A DNA stretch of 64,000 bases from Heloderma charlesbogerti (GCA_026122225.1 JANEZZ010001513.1:310001-374000), one strand, 5' to 3'; counted from the stretch's first letter, positions 11,511 through 20,858 are shown. A program made the numbers and translations. Notes: generated from the letters alone by a model not told the origin.

Positions 11511-11579
11511 AATCACTCAGCAGCACTTTCAAATAGCATCCCAAGTACCAAACCTCTGCATGTCTAATCACTCAGCAGC

Positions 11580-11782
11580 TTCCACTCCAGGCCCTGCCCC
11601 CTCTCCCCTGCAAGAAAAAGCTCTTATCTCCAATCAAGGGTTCCTTTCCTACTGCAGCAGGGAAACACACTTATCTCTGATCAGGAAGAAAGGCCTGGGG
11701 AAGAAGCTGTCAAGCCATACGAGGAACCCCTGTGGGCTATATCTGGCCCATGGGCCAGAGGTTTCCCACTCCTGGCTCTAGG
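11580..11782 (-). repeat. hAT-like non-autonomous element
   Basis: The right end read on the minus strand is AGCCAGGAGTGGGAAACCTC, then GGCCCATGGGCCAGATA. Internal TTATCTCTGATCAGGAAG recurs in a related copy at 21235-21395. Confidence 0.5.
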
Positions 11783-11815
11783 ATTTCAGAGAGGCGTCTT
11801 TCTCATTCCTACCTT

Positions 11816-11899
11816 GAGATGTCAGGGACTGAACCTGGGACTTTTTGCATGCTTCACCACAGAGGATGTGCTTTACCACTGACCTATGGCCCTTCTCCT
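11816..11899 (-). repeat. tRNA-derived SINE head, reverse orientation
   Basis: On the minus strand there is an A-box-like TAGGTCAGTGGTAAAG and a B-box-like GGTTCAGTCCC. Only the tRNA-like head remains. Confidence 0.65.
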
Positions 11900-12329
11900 G
11901 ACTTCCACTTCAATGGTAGTGATTTTCCCAAGATTGCCAGGATTTTCTAAGATCAATCCTAGATAACCCACTGTAGTCCCTTCTTGCATTACCATCATCC
12001 TTGGGTCGATCTACATTGTGCCCGCCATCGCAATGAATTCGGTGTCCTGTCTGGTTAAATGCTCTCGCATTAAAACGTGATTATCCACACTCACCCATTT
12101 TCCCCACTGTGGTGCTTCACTGAATGCGTGAGCTCAGTTCACATTCAAGCGCTGTGCTGTTTTCCTGCTCTTAAAGATGGAGGCTCTCATTGGAGGATCA
12201 GAAACTCTTCCTGTTTCTGCTGGTTCCACGCCCACCACTCTCACAGCTCTCGACGGCCCCTTGTCTTCTGGCTACTGATCGCATAGCTTCCTCAGCACTC
12301 AGTGTTTCCTCAGCAACAAGCAAAGGGCT

Positions 12330-12418
12330 GGATGTGCGTGCACTTGGCTGATCTCGGGAGCTAAGCAGGGTCAGCCCCAGTCAGTAGTTGGATGGGTGAC
12401 TTCCTGGGAATCAGGCTT
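12330..12418 (+). pseudogene. 5S rRNA-derived segment, left arm
   Basis: CTGATCTCGGGAGCTAAGC, then AGGGTC, then AGTAGTTGGATGGGTGAC and CCTGGGAATC follow the order of the 3' two-thirds of vertebrate 5S rRNA. They include the internal polymerase III box A region (AGCTAAGCAGGG) and box C region (TTGGATGGGTGAC). The 5' third of 5S is replaced by unrelated sequence, so this is a derived, SINE-like or captured copy rather than a functional rRNA gene. A paired copy lies in the other arm. Confidence 0.8.
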
Positions 12419-12725
12419 CCTGCACTGAGCAGGGGATTGTTCTATCCCTTCAAATGAGACTAAGTTTGACCCCCTCCTATCCCCAGCTTCAGATTTATTT
12501 TTTTTAAAATTAAGGTATTATCTTCGAAGAATCGTGGCTTCTCCACAATTTTTTTTTTCCTAATTCAGGCATGATCTTCGAAGATCATGCCTGAACTAGA
12601 AAAAAAAAATTGTGGAAAAGCCAAGATTCTTCGAAGGTAACGCCTTAACTTAAAAAAAAATCCAAAGCAGGGGATAGGAGGGGGTCAAACTTAGTCTCAT
12701 TTGAAGGGATAGAACCCCCTGCTCA

Positions 12726-12812
12726 ATGCAGGAAGCCTGATTCCCAGGCGGTCACCCATCCAACTACTGACCGGGACCGACTCTGCTTAGCTCCCGAGAT
12801 CAGACAAGTGCA
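12726..12812 (-). pseudogene. 5S rRNA-derived segment, right arm
   Basis: The minus strand reads GTCTGATCTCGGGAGCTAAG, then GGTCAGTAGTTGGATGGG and TGACCGCCTGGGAATC. It is closer to canonical 5S rRNA than the left-arm copy (GACCGCCTGGGAAT is kept). The two copies face each other across the palindrome centre. Confidence 0.8.
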
Positions 12813-13157
12813 CGCACATCCAGCCCTTTGCTTGTTGCTGAGGAAACCCTGAGTGCTGAGGAAGCTATGTGATCAGTAGCCGGAAGAAACATGGAACCGT
12901 TGAGAGCTGTGATTGGACAGGAGGGAAATACAAACACCGCTGTATATGGACAGGCAGAGGGACTACGACCAGATACAGTAGCGAAGGCGGAAAATCAGAG
13001 CACATTAAGGGGAAATACCGGGATATCAGGGTATTGAAAGCGGAAGCATGGAAGTGGGAAATTCCAGTTCCAATTCAAGGCAGGTACTGCATAGTGTGAA
13101 AGACAGGCGGTGAAACCTCATTGGAAGCGAAAAAACCCGTAAGTGTAGATTGGCCCC

Positions 13158-13648
13158 TTCTCATATGGTCTTGGCCATGGAAGATTCTAGGGTTCCAACG
13201 TTCCAGAGAGGCCAGTTAGATCACATAGATTCAGAAGATGGTGCCACCCTAATGAAACCTTTCCATCCTATCTAGGATTCCAGGATCATAGAGGCTTCCC
13301 AACTAGGCAGCAGTCAGGCATAGGGCAGGGGAAACACCATTAAAAGGTACCATTTGTTTTTTCAAATAAATTCCCAAGTTAAAAGGTTTACCAAAATTAC
13401 ACGAACAGGAAATTAGTGCCCTGTGTAAGATGGCTACCTTCTACCAACTTCCTCCCCAATATCATTGCTCATTATTGGTTGAGAGGTGGAATAATTGTTC
13501 AGTGCTGCTGCTCCCACCATATTCTAGTCTGTTGGCTTGCAGAACTATTTCAAGGAGCTGCTATATGTTTTTGAGTCATCACCTGTAGAGATGAGTCAAA
13601 AAGGTATGAGGGCAAGACACCTTCTAAAAAAAATTCACACTAACAGAG
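13158..13648. other. Unassigned non-coding DNA
   Basis: I see no gene. It includes CTATCTAGGATTCCAGGATC but nothing I can assign. Confidence 0.4.
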
Positions 13649-13725
13649 CAAGCATGTCTATTCAGAAATAAGTCCCACTGAGTTCAATGGAACTTACTCC
13701 CAGGTAAATGGGTATAGGATTGGAG
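13649..13725. repeat. Short palindromic element (ACTCAGAAGTAAG family), good copy
   Basis: AAGTCCCACTGAGTTCAATG is followed by GAACTTACTCCCAGG and GGGTATAGGATTGG. The core AGTCCCACTGAGTTCAATGG is nearly self-complementary. Confidence 0.75.
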
Positions 13726-14577
13726 TTTTAGACAAGTTTTCTAGACATAAGCTCCAACAGGGAAGGTGAGAAAAGAAGAAAGTGGAAATGTGAGTTGTTA
13801 AAAAAAAAAAGCACGGCATGCCTGTGTATGTGGTGAGCAAGTGCTAAGAATTAAGCTTCTTAAGTAAGATGTGAAAAGTTTGTATGGTAAGTGTTAATGC
13901 ACTAAAACAAGATGGGAAATGGAGGTTGTGTTTTGACTGTAAACAAAGACAGAGTTCAGAGATATGTTTTTACTTTTTGAGAACCTAAATGTTTGTGCAG
14001 ATGTAAGTAGGATTTAAACAAAAATAAAGAAGACAAAAGCAGAAGGTGAGTTAACAAATCACTCAATATTTGCTTGAGACAGAGAGGGAGAGAAGAAAAC
14101 AGAACCTGGAACTTCCAGGCCCTCATGTGGCACTAACTGCCCTACATCCACCCCTGCCCCTATAAAAAGAGATGGGAGCTGTGTGAATGAGTAATGGTTA
14201 TTGCTTAAGAACCCTGGTATGAATATTTTGATTGAACTGGATAAATAAGCTTTTAGCTTTGGTGCTCCCTAGCTCTAAAATGGGACAACGGTGATGAATG
14301 AGGAGTTGTCTTTTACCATCCATAGATACGGTGGCTAATGCTTAAGAATTCTTTGCCATGAATTCACTCATACTTCATTCCTCAGTATTTTTCATTGTTA
14401 AAGTAAGGTAAAATGGTTTCTACAGTATCTTTTGTATAACCTTGCCTGTAATGTGTGGCTTGGCTCACTCTCTTTGAGTTATCCTGCATCAGTATAATTA
14501 ATTTCTGCTTTAGCCTAGAATGTGTTTGGCCTCAACTTTCCACTACACTATTATCTCCTTAACTCTGCCCTTGTTGT
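13726..14577. other. Unassigned non-coding DNA
   Basis: An A-run near 13800 and purine-rich stretches. I see no supported gene or repeat family. Confidence 0.4.
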
Positions 14578-14965
14578 TGTGCGTTGTTTATTTGGTCAGT
14601 TGCTTCCGACTCTTCGCGACTTCATGGGCCAGCCCACGCCAGAGCTTCCTGTCGGGGCCGTCGCCACCCCCAGCTCCCCCAAGGTCGAGCCCGTCACCTC
14701 CAGAATATCATCCATCCATCTTGCCCTTGGTCGGCCCCTCTTCCTTTTGCCTTCCACTTTCCCTAGCACCAGCATCTTCTCCAGGGAATCCTGTCTTCTC
14801 ATTATGTGGCCAAAGTACTTCAGTTTTGCCTTTAACTCTGCCCTGTCTAATCCAAATGCTTGTGGATTCATCCCATTTTCATCTGTAAGATGTTGAGACG
14901 GTATGAGTCCAGTATTTTGGCCAATGAATACGCTGATGTAATGGAATAACTGACAAACACCACAC
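14578..14965 (-). pseudogene. RTE-clade LINE, C-terminal fragment (second lineage)
   Basis: The minus-strand frame contains LKYFGHIMRRQDSLEKMLVL, GKVEGKRKRGRPRARW and MDDILEVTG, ending with MKSRRVGSN and a CAACAACAA tail. This is the conserved C-terminal end of RTE/BovB ORF2. It differs at many positions from the BovB copy at 47270-50445 (LKYFGHLTRRENSLEKTLML), so it belongs to another subfamily. Strongly 5'-truncated: only about the last 120 codons remain, without endonuclease or RT core. Confidence 0.8.
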
Positions 14966-15015
14966 ACTTATTTTCAAACTTTTAAAAAGCTGTTATCACT
15001 TCATACAACCAGTGG

Positions 15016-15103
15016 TGCAATCCTATACTTCTTTAACTGAGAGTAAGCCCCACTGAACTCAATGGGACTTACCTCAGAGTAGACACACGTAAGAAGGCAC
15101 TGT
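15016..15103. repeat. Short palindromic element (ACTCAGAAGTAAG family)
   Basis: It starts GCAATCCTATACTTC, then AGTAAGCCCCACTGAAC, CAATGGGACTTACCTCAG and AGTAGACAC. Confidence 0.75.
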
Positions 15104-16188
15104 ACAGAACTTTTGAAGTAGAAGACTATCCGTATCTTGGCACCAGCCAATTTTCATAGCTTGTACTTTTCTGCCCCTCACTAAATTCCTGCCTCTGAGT
15201 GACTCTTAATCCTAAGTATGTAGAAATGTGCTGGTTCCTCATCCTTAAACCAGCTCTGTGGCACAGCCCTGGCACAAATTAAACTGCATGATCAAATAAC
15301 ATTACAAACATGAGCTAGACCAACATATACAACCGAAAGTTAGGCTAAAGTCACTTTATATTCACAGACCAAAACGACACAGGGTAGAAGTATGTGGAAA
15401 AAACAGGGAGATGGTGGCAATAAGTGAGGAAAAGGGAAGAATTGTTACAGGGCATGGGAGGGCAAAGGGACAAACATGAAGCCTATGTATGTTTACTCAG
15501 AAATAAAGGCCAAAACAGCCATTACTTTAAATGTGCGTCCAGCCGCCACGTCTTTTTCTCTCTTAGTTTTTACTGCAGAGTAGGCACAGGGCCCCGGATC
15601 CGGCCCTCGACACCTACTTTGGAGTAAAAACGAAGACAGCCACAGCCACTAGACCCGCATTTAAAGTAATGTCTGTTTTGACCCTAAACCCCACTGATTT
15701 CAATGGGTCTTTACGCCGTCAGCGGTCGTTTTAGGATTACAACCGCGCAGATTTTGTAGGAGCCGAGGCCGCGCCGTGAACACCCACCGCAGCGCCCCAA
15801 GAGAACAAGCCCCGCTCCACTTCCGCGTTGGCGGCGGCGCAAAGCAAAAGGGCACCGCGCCGGCCGGACAGCTCGGAAGGGAAACGCGCCGGCCGCTTCC
15901 CTGCACGCCTCCAAATCCAGCCTAGCGCTTCACGCCCCCGCCGGCCCCGGCCCCGGCCCTCCTCGTCTGCCTTTCCTCGCCGAGCGGGGCCTAAGAACCG
16001 CGGGGGCCGACGAGGCTGCCCCCTCCGCGGGAGCGTGGCCGGGACGCTTGGAGCAGCTTCCCCGGGCTCGGAGCGCAGTCGGCAGGGGCAGCCCGGGGAA
16101 GGGCGGCGCCCCCGCTCCCGGGCGCCCGCTCGCCCCCCGATCCCCGGAGGCGGCGCGCAGCAAGCCCGCCCGCCCCCGCCTCTCCCAC

Positions 16189-16241
16189 CTCTCCTTGGAG
16201 TAGAGCTGCTGCTCCTGCCGCCTCTTCCGAACGAAGGCCAT
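16189..16241 (-). CDS. Candidate first coding exon of an unidentified gene
   Basis: On the minus strand an ATG at 16241 opens the frame MAFVRKRRQEQQLYSKE. After it comes AG|GTGGGA, a plausible splice donor, at 16189/16188, which would leave the exon in phase 2. The peptide is basic and glutamine-rich, and codon use looks natural compared with the low-complexity R/G/P/A frames around it. Position supports it: ~120 bp downstream of a minus-strand TATA motif within the CpG island. The start context is only moderate (T at -3, G at +4). I do not recognise the protein, and I could not find a following exon to the left, so the first intron may be long or the exon call wrong. The shape suggests a real N-terminus, but this is inference. 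Confidence 0.4.
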
Positions 16242-16359
16242 GGAGCCGCCGGCTGCGCTTCCGCAGCGCCTCTGCTTCGCGGCGGGCAGGGACTCGCCAG
16301 CGGCCCGGCAGAGCCCTCGCTCGCCACCAGGGGCCCCCAGCAGCAGCCGGCCGCCGGCC

Positions 16360-16369
16360 CTTTATACCG
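16360..16369 (-). promoter_or_regulatory. TATA-box-like motif
   Basis: The minus strand reads GGTATAAAGGGC here, inside the CpG island. A start site ~30 bp downstream (around 16330) would give a ~90-base 5' leader before the ATG at 16241. Confidence 0.45.
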
Positions 16370-17094
16370 CAGAGGCGGCGGGCAGGCTGGGATCGCGCCA
16401 GGGATCGCCGCCGCCTGTCCCGTCCGCCTCGCGGGCCGGTCGCCGTCTCCAGACGCGCCCGAGCCAGCCAGGCGGTCATGGCTGTCCGATGCTCTCTGTC
16501 TGCTCTGGAAGACCTGGGAAACAATCGGGACATTCCAGGTTGTGCCTCGGCATCCAGCCACATGCCCACGATGCCTCCCCATCCTCCTCCCCAGTACTGG
16601 GGTGGCCGGGTGCTCTACTGTACGGAGAGGACAGTCCTCCATTTTCTAGGGCTGCCCGGTCCAAGTCCGGTTTACAGTTAAAGGGGTAACCAGCAGGGAC
16701 CTTGCAGTTGCCCATCAACAGGTAGTGCCTGGACAGCAGACTGAGTGGGTACGCAGGTCACCTAATCACAGTATGGTGTGATGTATTGCCTTCCTATTTA
16801 AATTATAGTAATTGTTTCCAAATACATAGAAGCATACGCAGCTTTTATCAGATGCCCTCTCTTTTTTGGGTGGTGCATGTCCTCTATTTTGGCAACAAAA
16901 GTGAGCAAGCAGGCTGGAGCTGGCCCTGCAAGCCACCTCCTCTTGCTTGCTTTCTCTGTCTGGGTGGTACGAGGATTGGAAACTGGTTGCAGTAGGTTTG
17001 TTTATTTATTTATTAAAATACAATTATACAGCTTAGCATACATCTTAGGGATATATTAAAATCCTTAAGCCGATCACAGTAAAGATCAGAGGTA

Positions 17095-17244
17095 GTCAAC
17101 CTTTGGAGGGCCATGGACACATATGACAATTGGAGAAACTGTCCTGGACACCACCACAAAATGGCTGCCACAGGAGGAGGGGCAAAAGACAAGTAACCTG
17201 CCCCAAAGACTTGAGTACAAGGCAGAGGTGGAGCCTGAGCTCCA
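17095..17244 (+). repeat. hAT-like fragment (TAGTCAACCTTTGG type)
   Basis: GAGGTAGTCAACCTTTGGAG and ACAAAATGGCTGCCACAGG resemble DNA-transposon fragments common in reptile genomes; a similar ATGGTAGCCATTTT stretch lies near 11005. Weak evidence. Confidence 0.35.
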
Positions 17245-17582
17245 ACACGCTTAGAGAGCAGTACTATCAAGATTGAGGGTTGCCTCTGGCACCAGGGGTG
17301 ACGCCTATCCAGTGCAGGGTGGGAGGAGTGGTGAAGAGCAGATCTCCTCCCTCCCCTAGCCCTGCTTTCGCAGCTAGACAGCCGATTATGGCTGTCTAGC
17401 TGCAGGACCTCAAGAGCGTGGGAAGCGGCAGCCAGACAACACATAGGATGTGCCGTACCGGATTTCTGACTGCCCCACCCATGGAAACACCCGGTTTTTG
17501 CCACTCTTATGAGCGCGGGGCTGATCCGCACTGCCTATGAGGTGGCGCAGGAGGGGGTGGGGACCATAGGATTGCGCCCTAA
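17245..17582 (-). repeat. GC-rich MITE, copy 1
   Basis: The minus strand begins AGGGCGCAATCCTATGG. The centre carries CAGCTAGACAGCC and GGCTGTCTAGCTG, a ~32-bp stem. Copies 2 and 3 lie at 30216-30903 and 55256-55709 and share GGCAGTGCGG/GGTGGTGTGG-type and AAGAGCAGTGC-type internal blocks. No coding frame. Confidence 0.7.
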
Positions 17583-18331
17583 GCAACTCGTTTGAACCCA
17601 CAGTTTTCAGCACCAACAGAAACTTATTTCACAGCTATCCCAGCTGCCGGTAAGAAAATGTGCTTGTTTGTTCGTTTGTTTTAAGTGGGGGTTGGGGCAA
17701 ATTGGTAGGCACCAAGAAAGGTGTCCAGGGCGCATTGGTGCCCGCAGTCACCACGTTGCCTATCGGTTCAGCAGAATATCCCAGGAGGAGAGGGCAAGTG
17801 AGTGGGCAGAGGGAAGGATGCTCCTTGCAGGACCTGCCTCCTGCCTCCTCTTCCTTGCTCACTTGTGCTCTTGACCTGAATGGCAGAGCTGATGATTGGG
17901 TGCCGCAGTCCCAATCCTGCCTGCTGTGCTGACCAGGGGGCAGGTCATGCAAGCAAGCAAGCCAGGAGAGGGGGCAGCTGTTTTTTGCCACTCAGTTTGT
18001 CCACCCACTTCCTCTGGATGGCAGTGCGAGGCCTGATCCCTGCTGCCAGCTAGGGCATGGGTGGGCAACATATGGCCAGTGGGCTGCATGTGATCCTTGC
18101 CACCCTGTTACCTGGATTCAATGCAACCCGCCCGCCCGCTGCTTTGCTGCTGTGAATTGGTGGCCAACCACTACAGAATGCAGCAGTGGCCAAATTTAGC
18201 TTGTTTTCAAGGTAAAATTGGCTGCTGCTCTGCTGCTTTGTTTGTTTTGCTGCGGCCACCACACCCACTCTGGGGGAAGAAGGCCGGAGAGAGAGCAAAG
18301 TCAGCTGCTTCTTGCAGCTGCCTTGCCAGTG
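17583..18331. other. Unassigned, moderately GC-rich non-coding DNA
   Basis: It includes a GGGTGGGCAACATATGGCC segment near 18060, the kind of end seen in hAT-like MITEs. Otherwise unrecognised. Confidence 0.4.
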
Positions 18332-18725
18332 TAGAGCACATTACAGTGATCCAAACGGGATGTAACTAAGGCACTGTGGCCAAGTCAGACATCTCAAGGA
18401 ACGGGCGCAGCTGGCGCACTAGCTTTAACTGTGCAAATGCACTCCTGGCCACCGCTGCAACCTGGGCATCCGAGCTCAGGGCTGAATCCAGAAGTACACC
18501 CAAGCTGCGAACCTGTGTCTTCAGGGGGAGTGTAACCCCATCCAGCACAAGCTGTATCCCTATTCCCTGATCTACCCTTCGACTGACCAGGAGCACCTCT
18601 GTCTTGTCTGGATTAAGCTTCAATTTGTTTGCCCTCATCCAGTCCATTACTGCCAACAGACATCGTTCAGCACCCCAACAGCCTCCCTTTGGAGGGAGTT
18701 CCACAGGCTGGGAGTGGCCACCAAA
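18332..18725 (-). pseudogene. L2-clade LINE fragment, RT palm/thumb region
   Basis: The minus-strand frame (18685 to 18366) contains ANKLKLNPDKTEVLLVSR, QLVLDGVTLPLKTQVRSLGV and LLDSALSSDAQVAAVARSAF. These are the segments just after the YADD motif in L2-clade reverse transcriptases, as seen intact at 60267-61559. 18686-18725 is a separate minus-strand piece (LWNSL region). It is more diverged from the 60-kb copy than the 34-kb copy is, so it represents another subfamily. Confidence 0.8.
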
Positions 18726-19200
18726 ACGGCTTGGGGCCAGGTTATCTGAAGGATCGCCTCCTCCCATATGTGCCTGCCTGGACCCTAAGATCATCCTCAG
18801 CGGGCCTTCTCCGAGAGCCCCTACCAAAGGAAGGGAGGCGGGCGGCTACCAGGAAGAGCGCCTTTTCTGCTGTGGAACCCTGGCTGTGGAATGAGCTCCC
18901 TAGAGAGGTTCGCCTGGCATCTATGTTGTACTCTTTCCGGCACCAAGTGAAGACCTTTTTATTCTCCCAGTATTTTAGCTTCCTAGTCTTTTAGCTTTGG
19001 TGTTTTATATCTGTATTTTAAATCTCTGCATTGCTGCTAGGCTTTATTCTGATTGTACTGTTACAGTGTGGTTTTAAGCTTTCATCTTTTATATTGTTTT
19101 ATGCTGTGCTTTGTGGTTTGAATTTCTGTGAATCGCTCAGAGAGCTTCAGCTATTGGGCAGTATAGAAATGAAACAAAATAAATAAATGCATAAATAAAT
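18726..19200 (+). pseudogene. L2-like LINE 3' end, opposite orientation
   Basis: The plus strand encodes GYLKDRLLPYVPAWTLRSSS, then SAFSAVEPWLWNELPREVRL and SFRHQVKTFLFSQYF, the terminal motif of L2-clade ORF2. A 3' UTR follows, with GCTCAGAGAGCTTCAGCTAT and an AAATAAATAAATGC tail. It lies head-to-head with the minus-strand fragment at 18332-18725. Confidence 0.75.
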
Positions 19201-19520
19201 ACTAAAAAGACAGCTACAATACCAGGACTGGGGGAAAGGTGTTAAATTAAGGAGAGTGTTTTTAAAACCAAAAAACCCCAAAAACTCCCTCAGCACCACA
19301 GTCCTAATCCAATATGCTGGCCCCATTAACTTTTAAGTCTTAAGTCTTAGCCTTTGAGGAAAAAAGGTGGGGAGATCCAGTCATGGATCGTCCACATCGT
19401 CTTTAGCCACAAAAAATCATGAGATTGTGCCATAGTATGCTTCAGATGAATTATGCCTCCTGATCCTGTGCAAAGTTAGGAATGCCTAAGTCCCATCTAG
19501 TTACAATAATATATGCAAGA

Positions 19521-19636
19521 TTGGATCCACACTTAGAGCAGACCCATTGAAATTAATGGGACATAAGTTAGATATGACTAACTTGTCCTATTGATTTCAG
19601 TAGGTCCACTCCAAGCATAACTAAGTCTGGATCCAA
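19521..19636. repeat. Near-perfect 116-bp palindrome with TTGGATCCA ends
   Basis: TTGGATCCACACTTAGAGCA at the left pairs with the right end AACTAAGTCTGGATCCAA. Inside, CCATTGAAATTAATGGGACA pairs with TGTCCTATTGATTTCAGTAGG. The centre is TTAGATATGACTAA. A small MITE is the likely explanation. Confidence 0.75.
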
Positions 19637-19844
19637 CTCATTATCAACTGTAATTAATTGATGTTGCCTGCAAGTGCATTTTTATACTTGATGGATCAAG
19701 TTCATATGTAGCATAAGGGCATTATTGCTGATGCTGAACTCCAAGCATTGTGCTATCCCAATCCCAACTGAGCTACACAACAAAGTGAATACAACAACAA
19801 AAACATTTAAAACAAAAGCAAGAGTAATTAGAGGCCCTTCTTTC

Positions 19845-19990
19845 CCACCTTCAGAGCCCCTTTGGTGGTGATCCAAGAGAGGGCCTTTTTGGTGGCCACT
19901 CCCAGCCTGTGGAACTCCCTCCAAAGGGAGGCTAGGTTTGCTCCCTCTCTGTTGTCCTTCCACTGGGTGCTGTTTTGATCCATTTCTAGA
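19845..19990 (+). repeat. L2-like LINE C-terminal fragment
   Basis: The plus-strand frame shows RAFLVATPSLWNSLQREAR followed by APSLLSFHWVLF, matching the L2 terminal motif (APxLWNSLPxE, SLxSF). Confidence 0.6.
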
Positions 19991-20095
19991 TTGAAATGGA
20001 TCTAGATAATTCATTTCATTCATGACTGGAGTTGTCCTGGAACCACCCATTCAAGCACCTTTTCCCTCCTCTATGGCTAATAGCAGATCTTGACT

Positions 20096-20428
20096 TGGTT
20101 CTCACATAATGACAACCCAGAGTATGGGTCGAGTATGGGTTGTGGTTGAATCGTGGGTTGTTGTTATGTGTGAACCCTACACTATGGTTTAACTATGGGT
20201 TGTTAACCATGACCAACCCACAGTTCACAGCCCAACAACAAACCATGGGTACTCTTCCTGGATTGTTCGTGGATAACAGAGGGCTTTGGCTATTAGGCAG
20301 TATAGAAATATAATAAATAAATAAAATAACAACCTATAGTTGAACTATAGTGCAGGGTTCACATATAATGACAACCTACGATTCAGTGACAACCCATGCT
20401 TTGGATTGTCACTAGGTATGAACCAGGC
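20096..20428. repeat. MITE with TGGTTCTCACATAATGACAA ends, interrupted by a LINE tail
   Basis: The left end TGGTTCTCACATAATGAC and the minus-strand right end TGGTTCATACCTAGTGAC are inverted repeats. The interior repeats ATGGGTTGT/ACAACCCAT motifs. A L2-like tail (GGGCTTTGGCTATTAGGC then AATAAATAAATAAAA) sits at 20272-20333. A related element, also with a TGGTTCACATG end, lies at 50985-51277. Confidence 0.6.
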
Positions 20429-20658
20429 CATTGAGGAGTGGGGGAGGTTAGACTGGGAAAAGAGCCTGGCTAACTTCCCCCTCCCACAGCACTGTGGCCC
20501 CAATCCAGTTTCATCCCTCTTTCTGTTGCTTTGAAATCTTTTTAAAAGGTAGGAGACACATTAATATATTTTTATAACATCTGGATTGGCCATCAATATA
20601 TGGATGATGAAAGTTAGGTAAGACTCATTCCAGGGACTTCTTGATTCATAACTCGTGT

Positions 20659-20745
20659 GGCAATTCTATACCCATTTATCTGGGAGTAAGTTCCATTGAA
20701 CTCAGTAGGACGTGCTTCTAAGTAGACATTGCATAGGATTGCACT
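20659..20745. repeat. Short palindromic element (ACTCAGAAGTAAG family), good copy
   Basis: GCAATTCTATACCCATTTAT, GAGTAAGTTCCATTGAACTC, GGACGTGCTTCTAAGTAGAC and GCATAGGATTGC. Ends are inverted repeats. Confidence 0.8.
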
Positions 20746-20858
20746 GTCAGTCTTGTAGCCACTGTGTTATACCACTGGGCTATATTTTTTCCATGTAGAA
20801 TCACAGACTTGGAGCCCCCAAATCATCTGGGTCAGTGGCTTGCTTAAGGCTACTTAGG

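Larger units (their letters stand above)
12241..12912. repeat. Large palindrome, arms ~330 bp
   Basis: The centre is the perfect palindrome ATGATCTTCGAAGATCAT (12571-12588). Moving out, the arms pair through poly-T/poly-A tracts, GGGATAGGAGGGGGTCAAAC, the 5S-like blocks, CAACAAGCAAAGGGCTGG, and TCACAGCTCTC / GAGAGCTGTGA. The pairing has only scattered mismatches, so the strand could form a very long hairpin. Confidence 0.85.
12002..13157. mobile_element. Composite DNA-transposon-like element with a 5S-bearing palindromic core
   Basis: The left end GGGTCGATCTACATTGTG is matched by the right end, which on the minus strand reads GGGCCAATCTACACTTAC. CTT flanks both sides, suggesting a 3-bp target duplication. 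The outer 200-250 bp on each side are not alike, whereas the inner ~670 bp form one large palindrome (12241-12912). There is no transposase frame, so it would be non-autonomous. The GGG ends and 3-bp duplication are reminiscent of the PIF/Harbinger superfamily, but the CTT target is unusual for it, so the class is an inference. The terminal motif also resembles that of the unnamed family at 26211, 28612 and 54655. Confidence 0.55.
15690..16480. promoter_or_regulatory. CpG island, candidate gene promoter
   Basis: This is the only dense, GC-rich block with abundant CpG in the window, and it stands out sharply from AT-rich surroundings. It contains many GGCGGC/CCGCCG and CCCGCCC (Sp1-like) motifs. 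A minus-strand TATA-like motif (16360-16369) and an ATG-started minus-strand frame with a splice donor (16189-16241) lie inside it. In vertebrates such islands usually mark promoters. The direction is inferred to be leftward. Long open frames on both strands here reflect high GC and are not taken as genes. Confidence 0.8.

Noticed and set aside
12330..12418. Functional 5S rRNA gene.
   Set aside because: The 5' third does not match 5S, the copy is diverged and lies inside a palindrome.
14520..14896. Plus-strand frames of ~120 codons.
   Set aside because: They are the antisense of the RTE LINE C-terminus read on the minus strand.
15737..16689. Several long open frames (up to ~300 codons) on both strands of the GC-rich block.
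   Set aside because: They overlap in several frames, are dominated by R, G, P and A, and arise because stop codons are rare in CpG-rich DNA. Only the short ATG frame with TATA and splice donor was kept.
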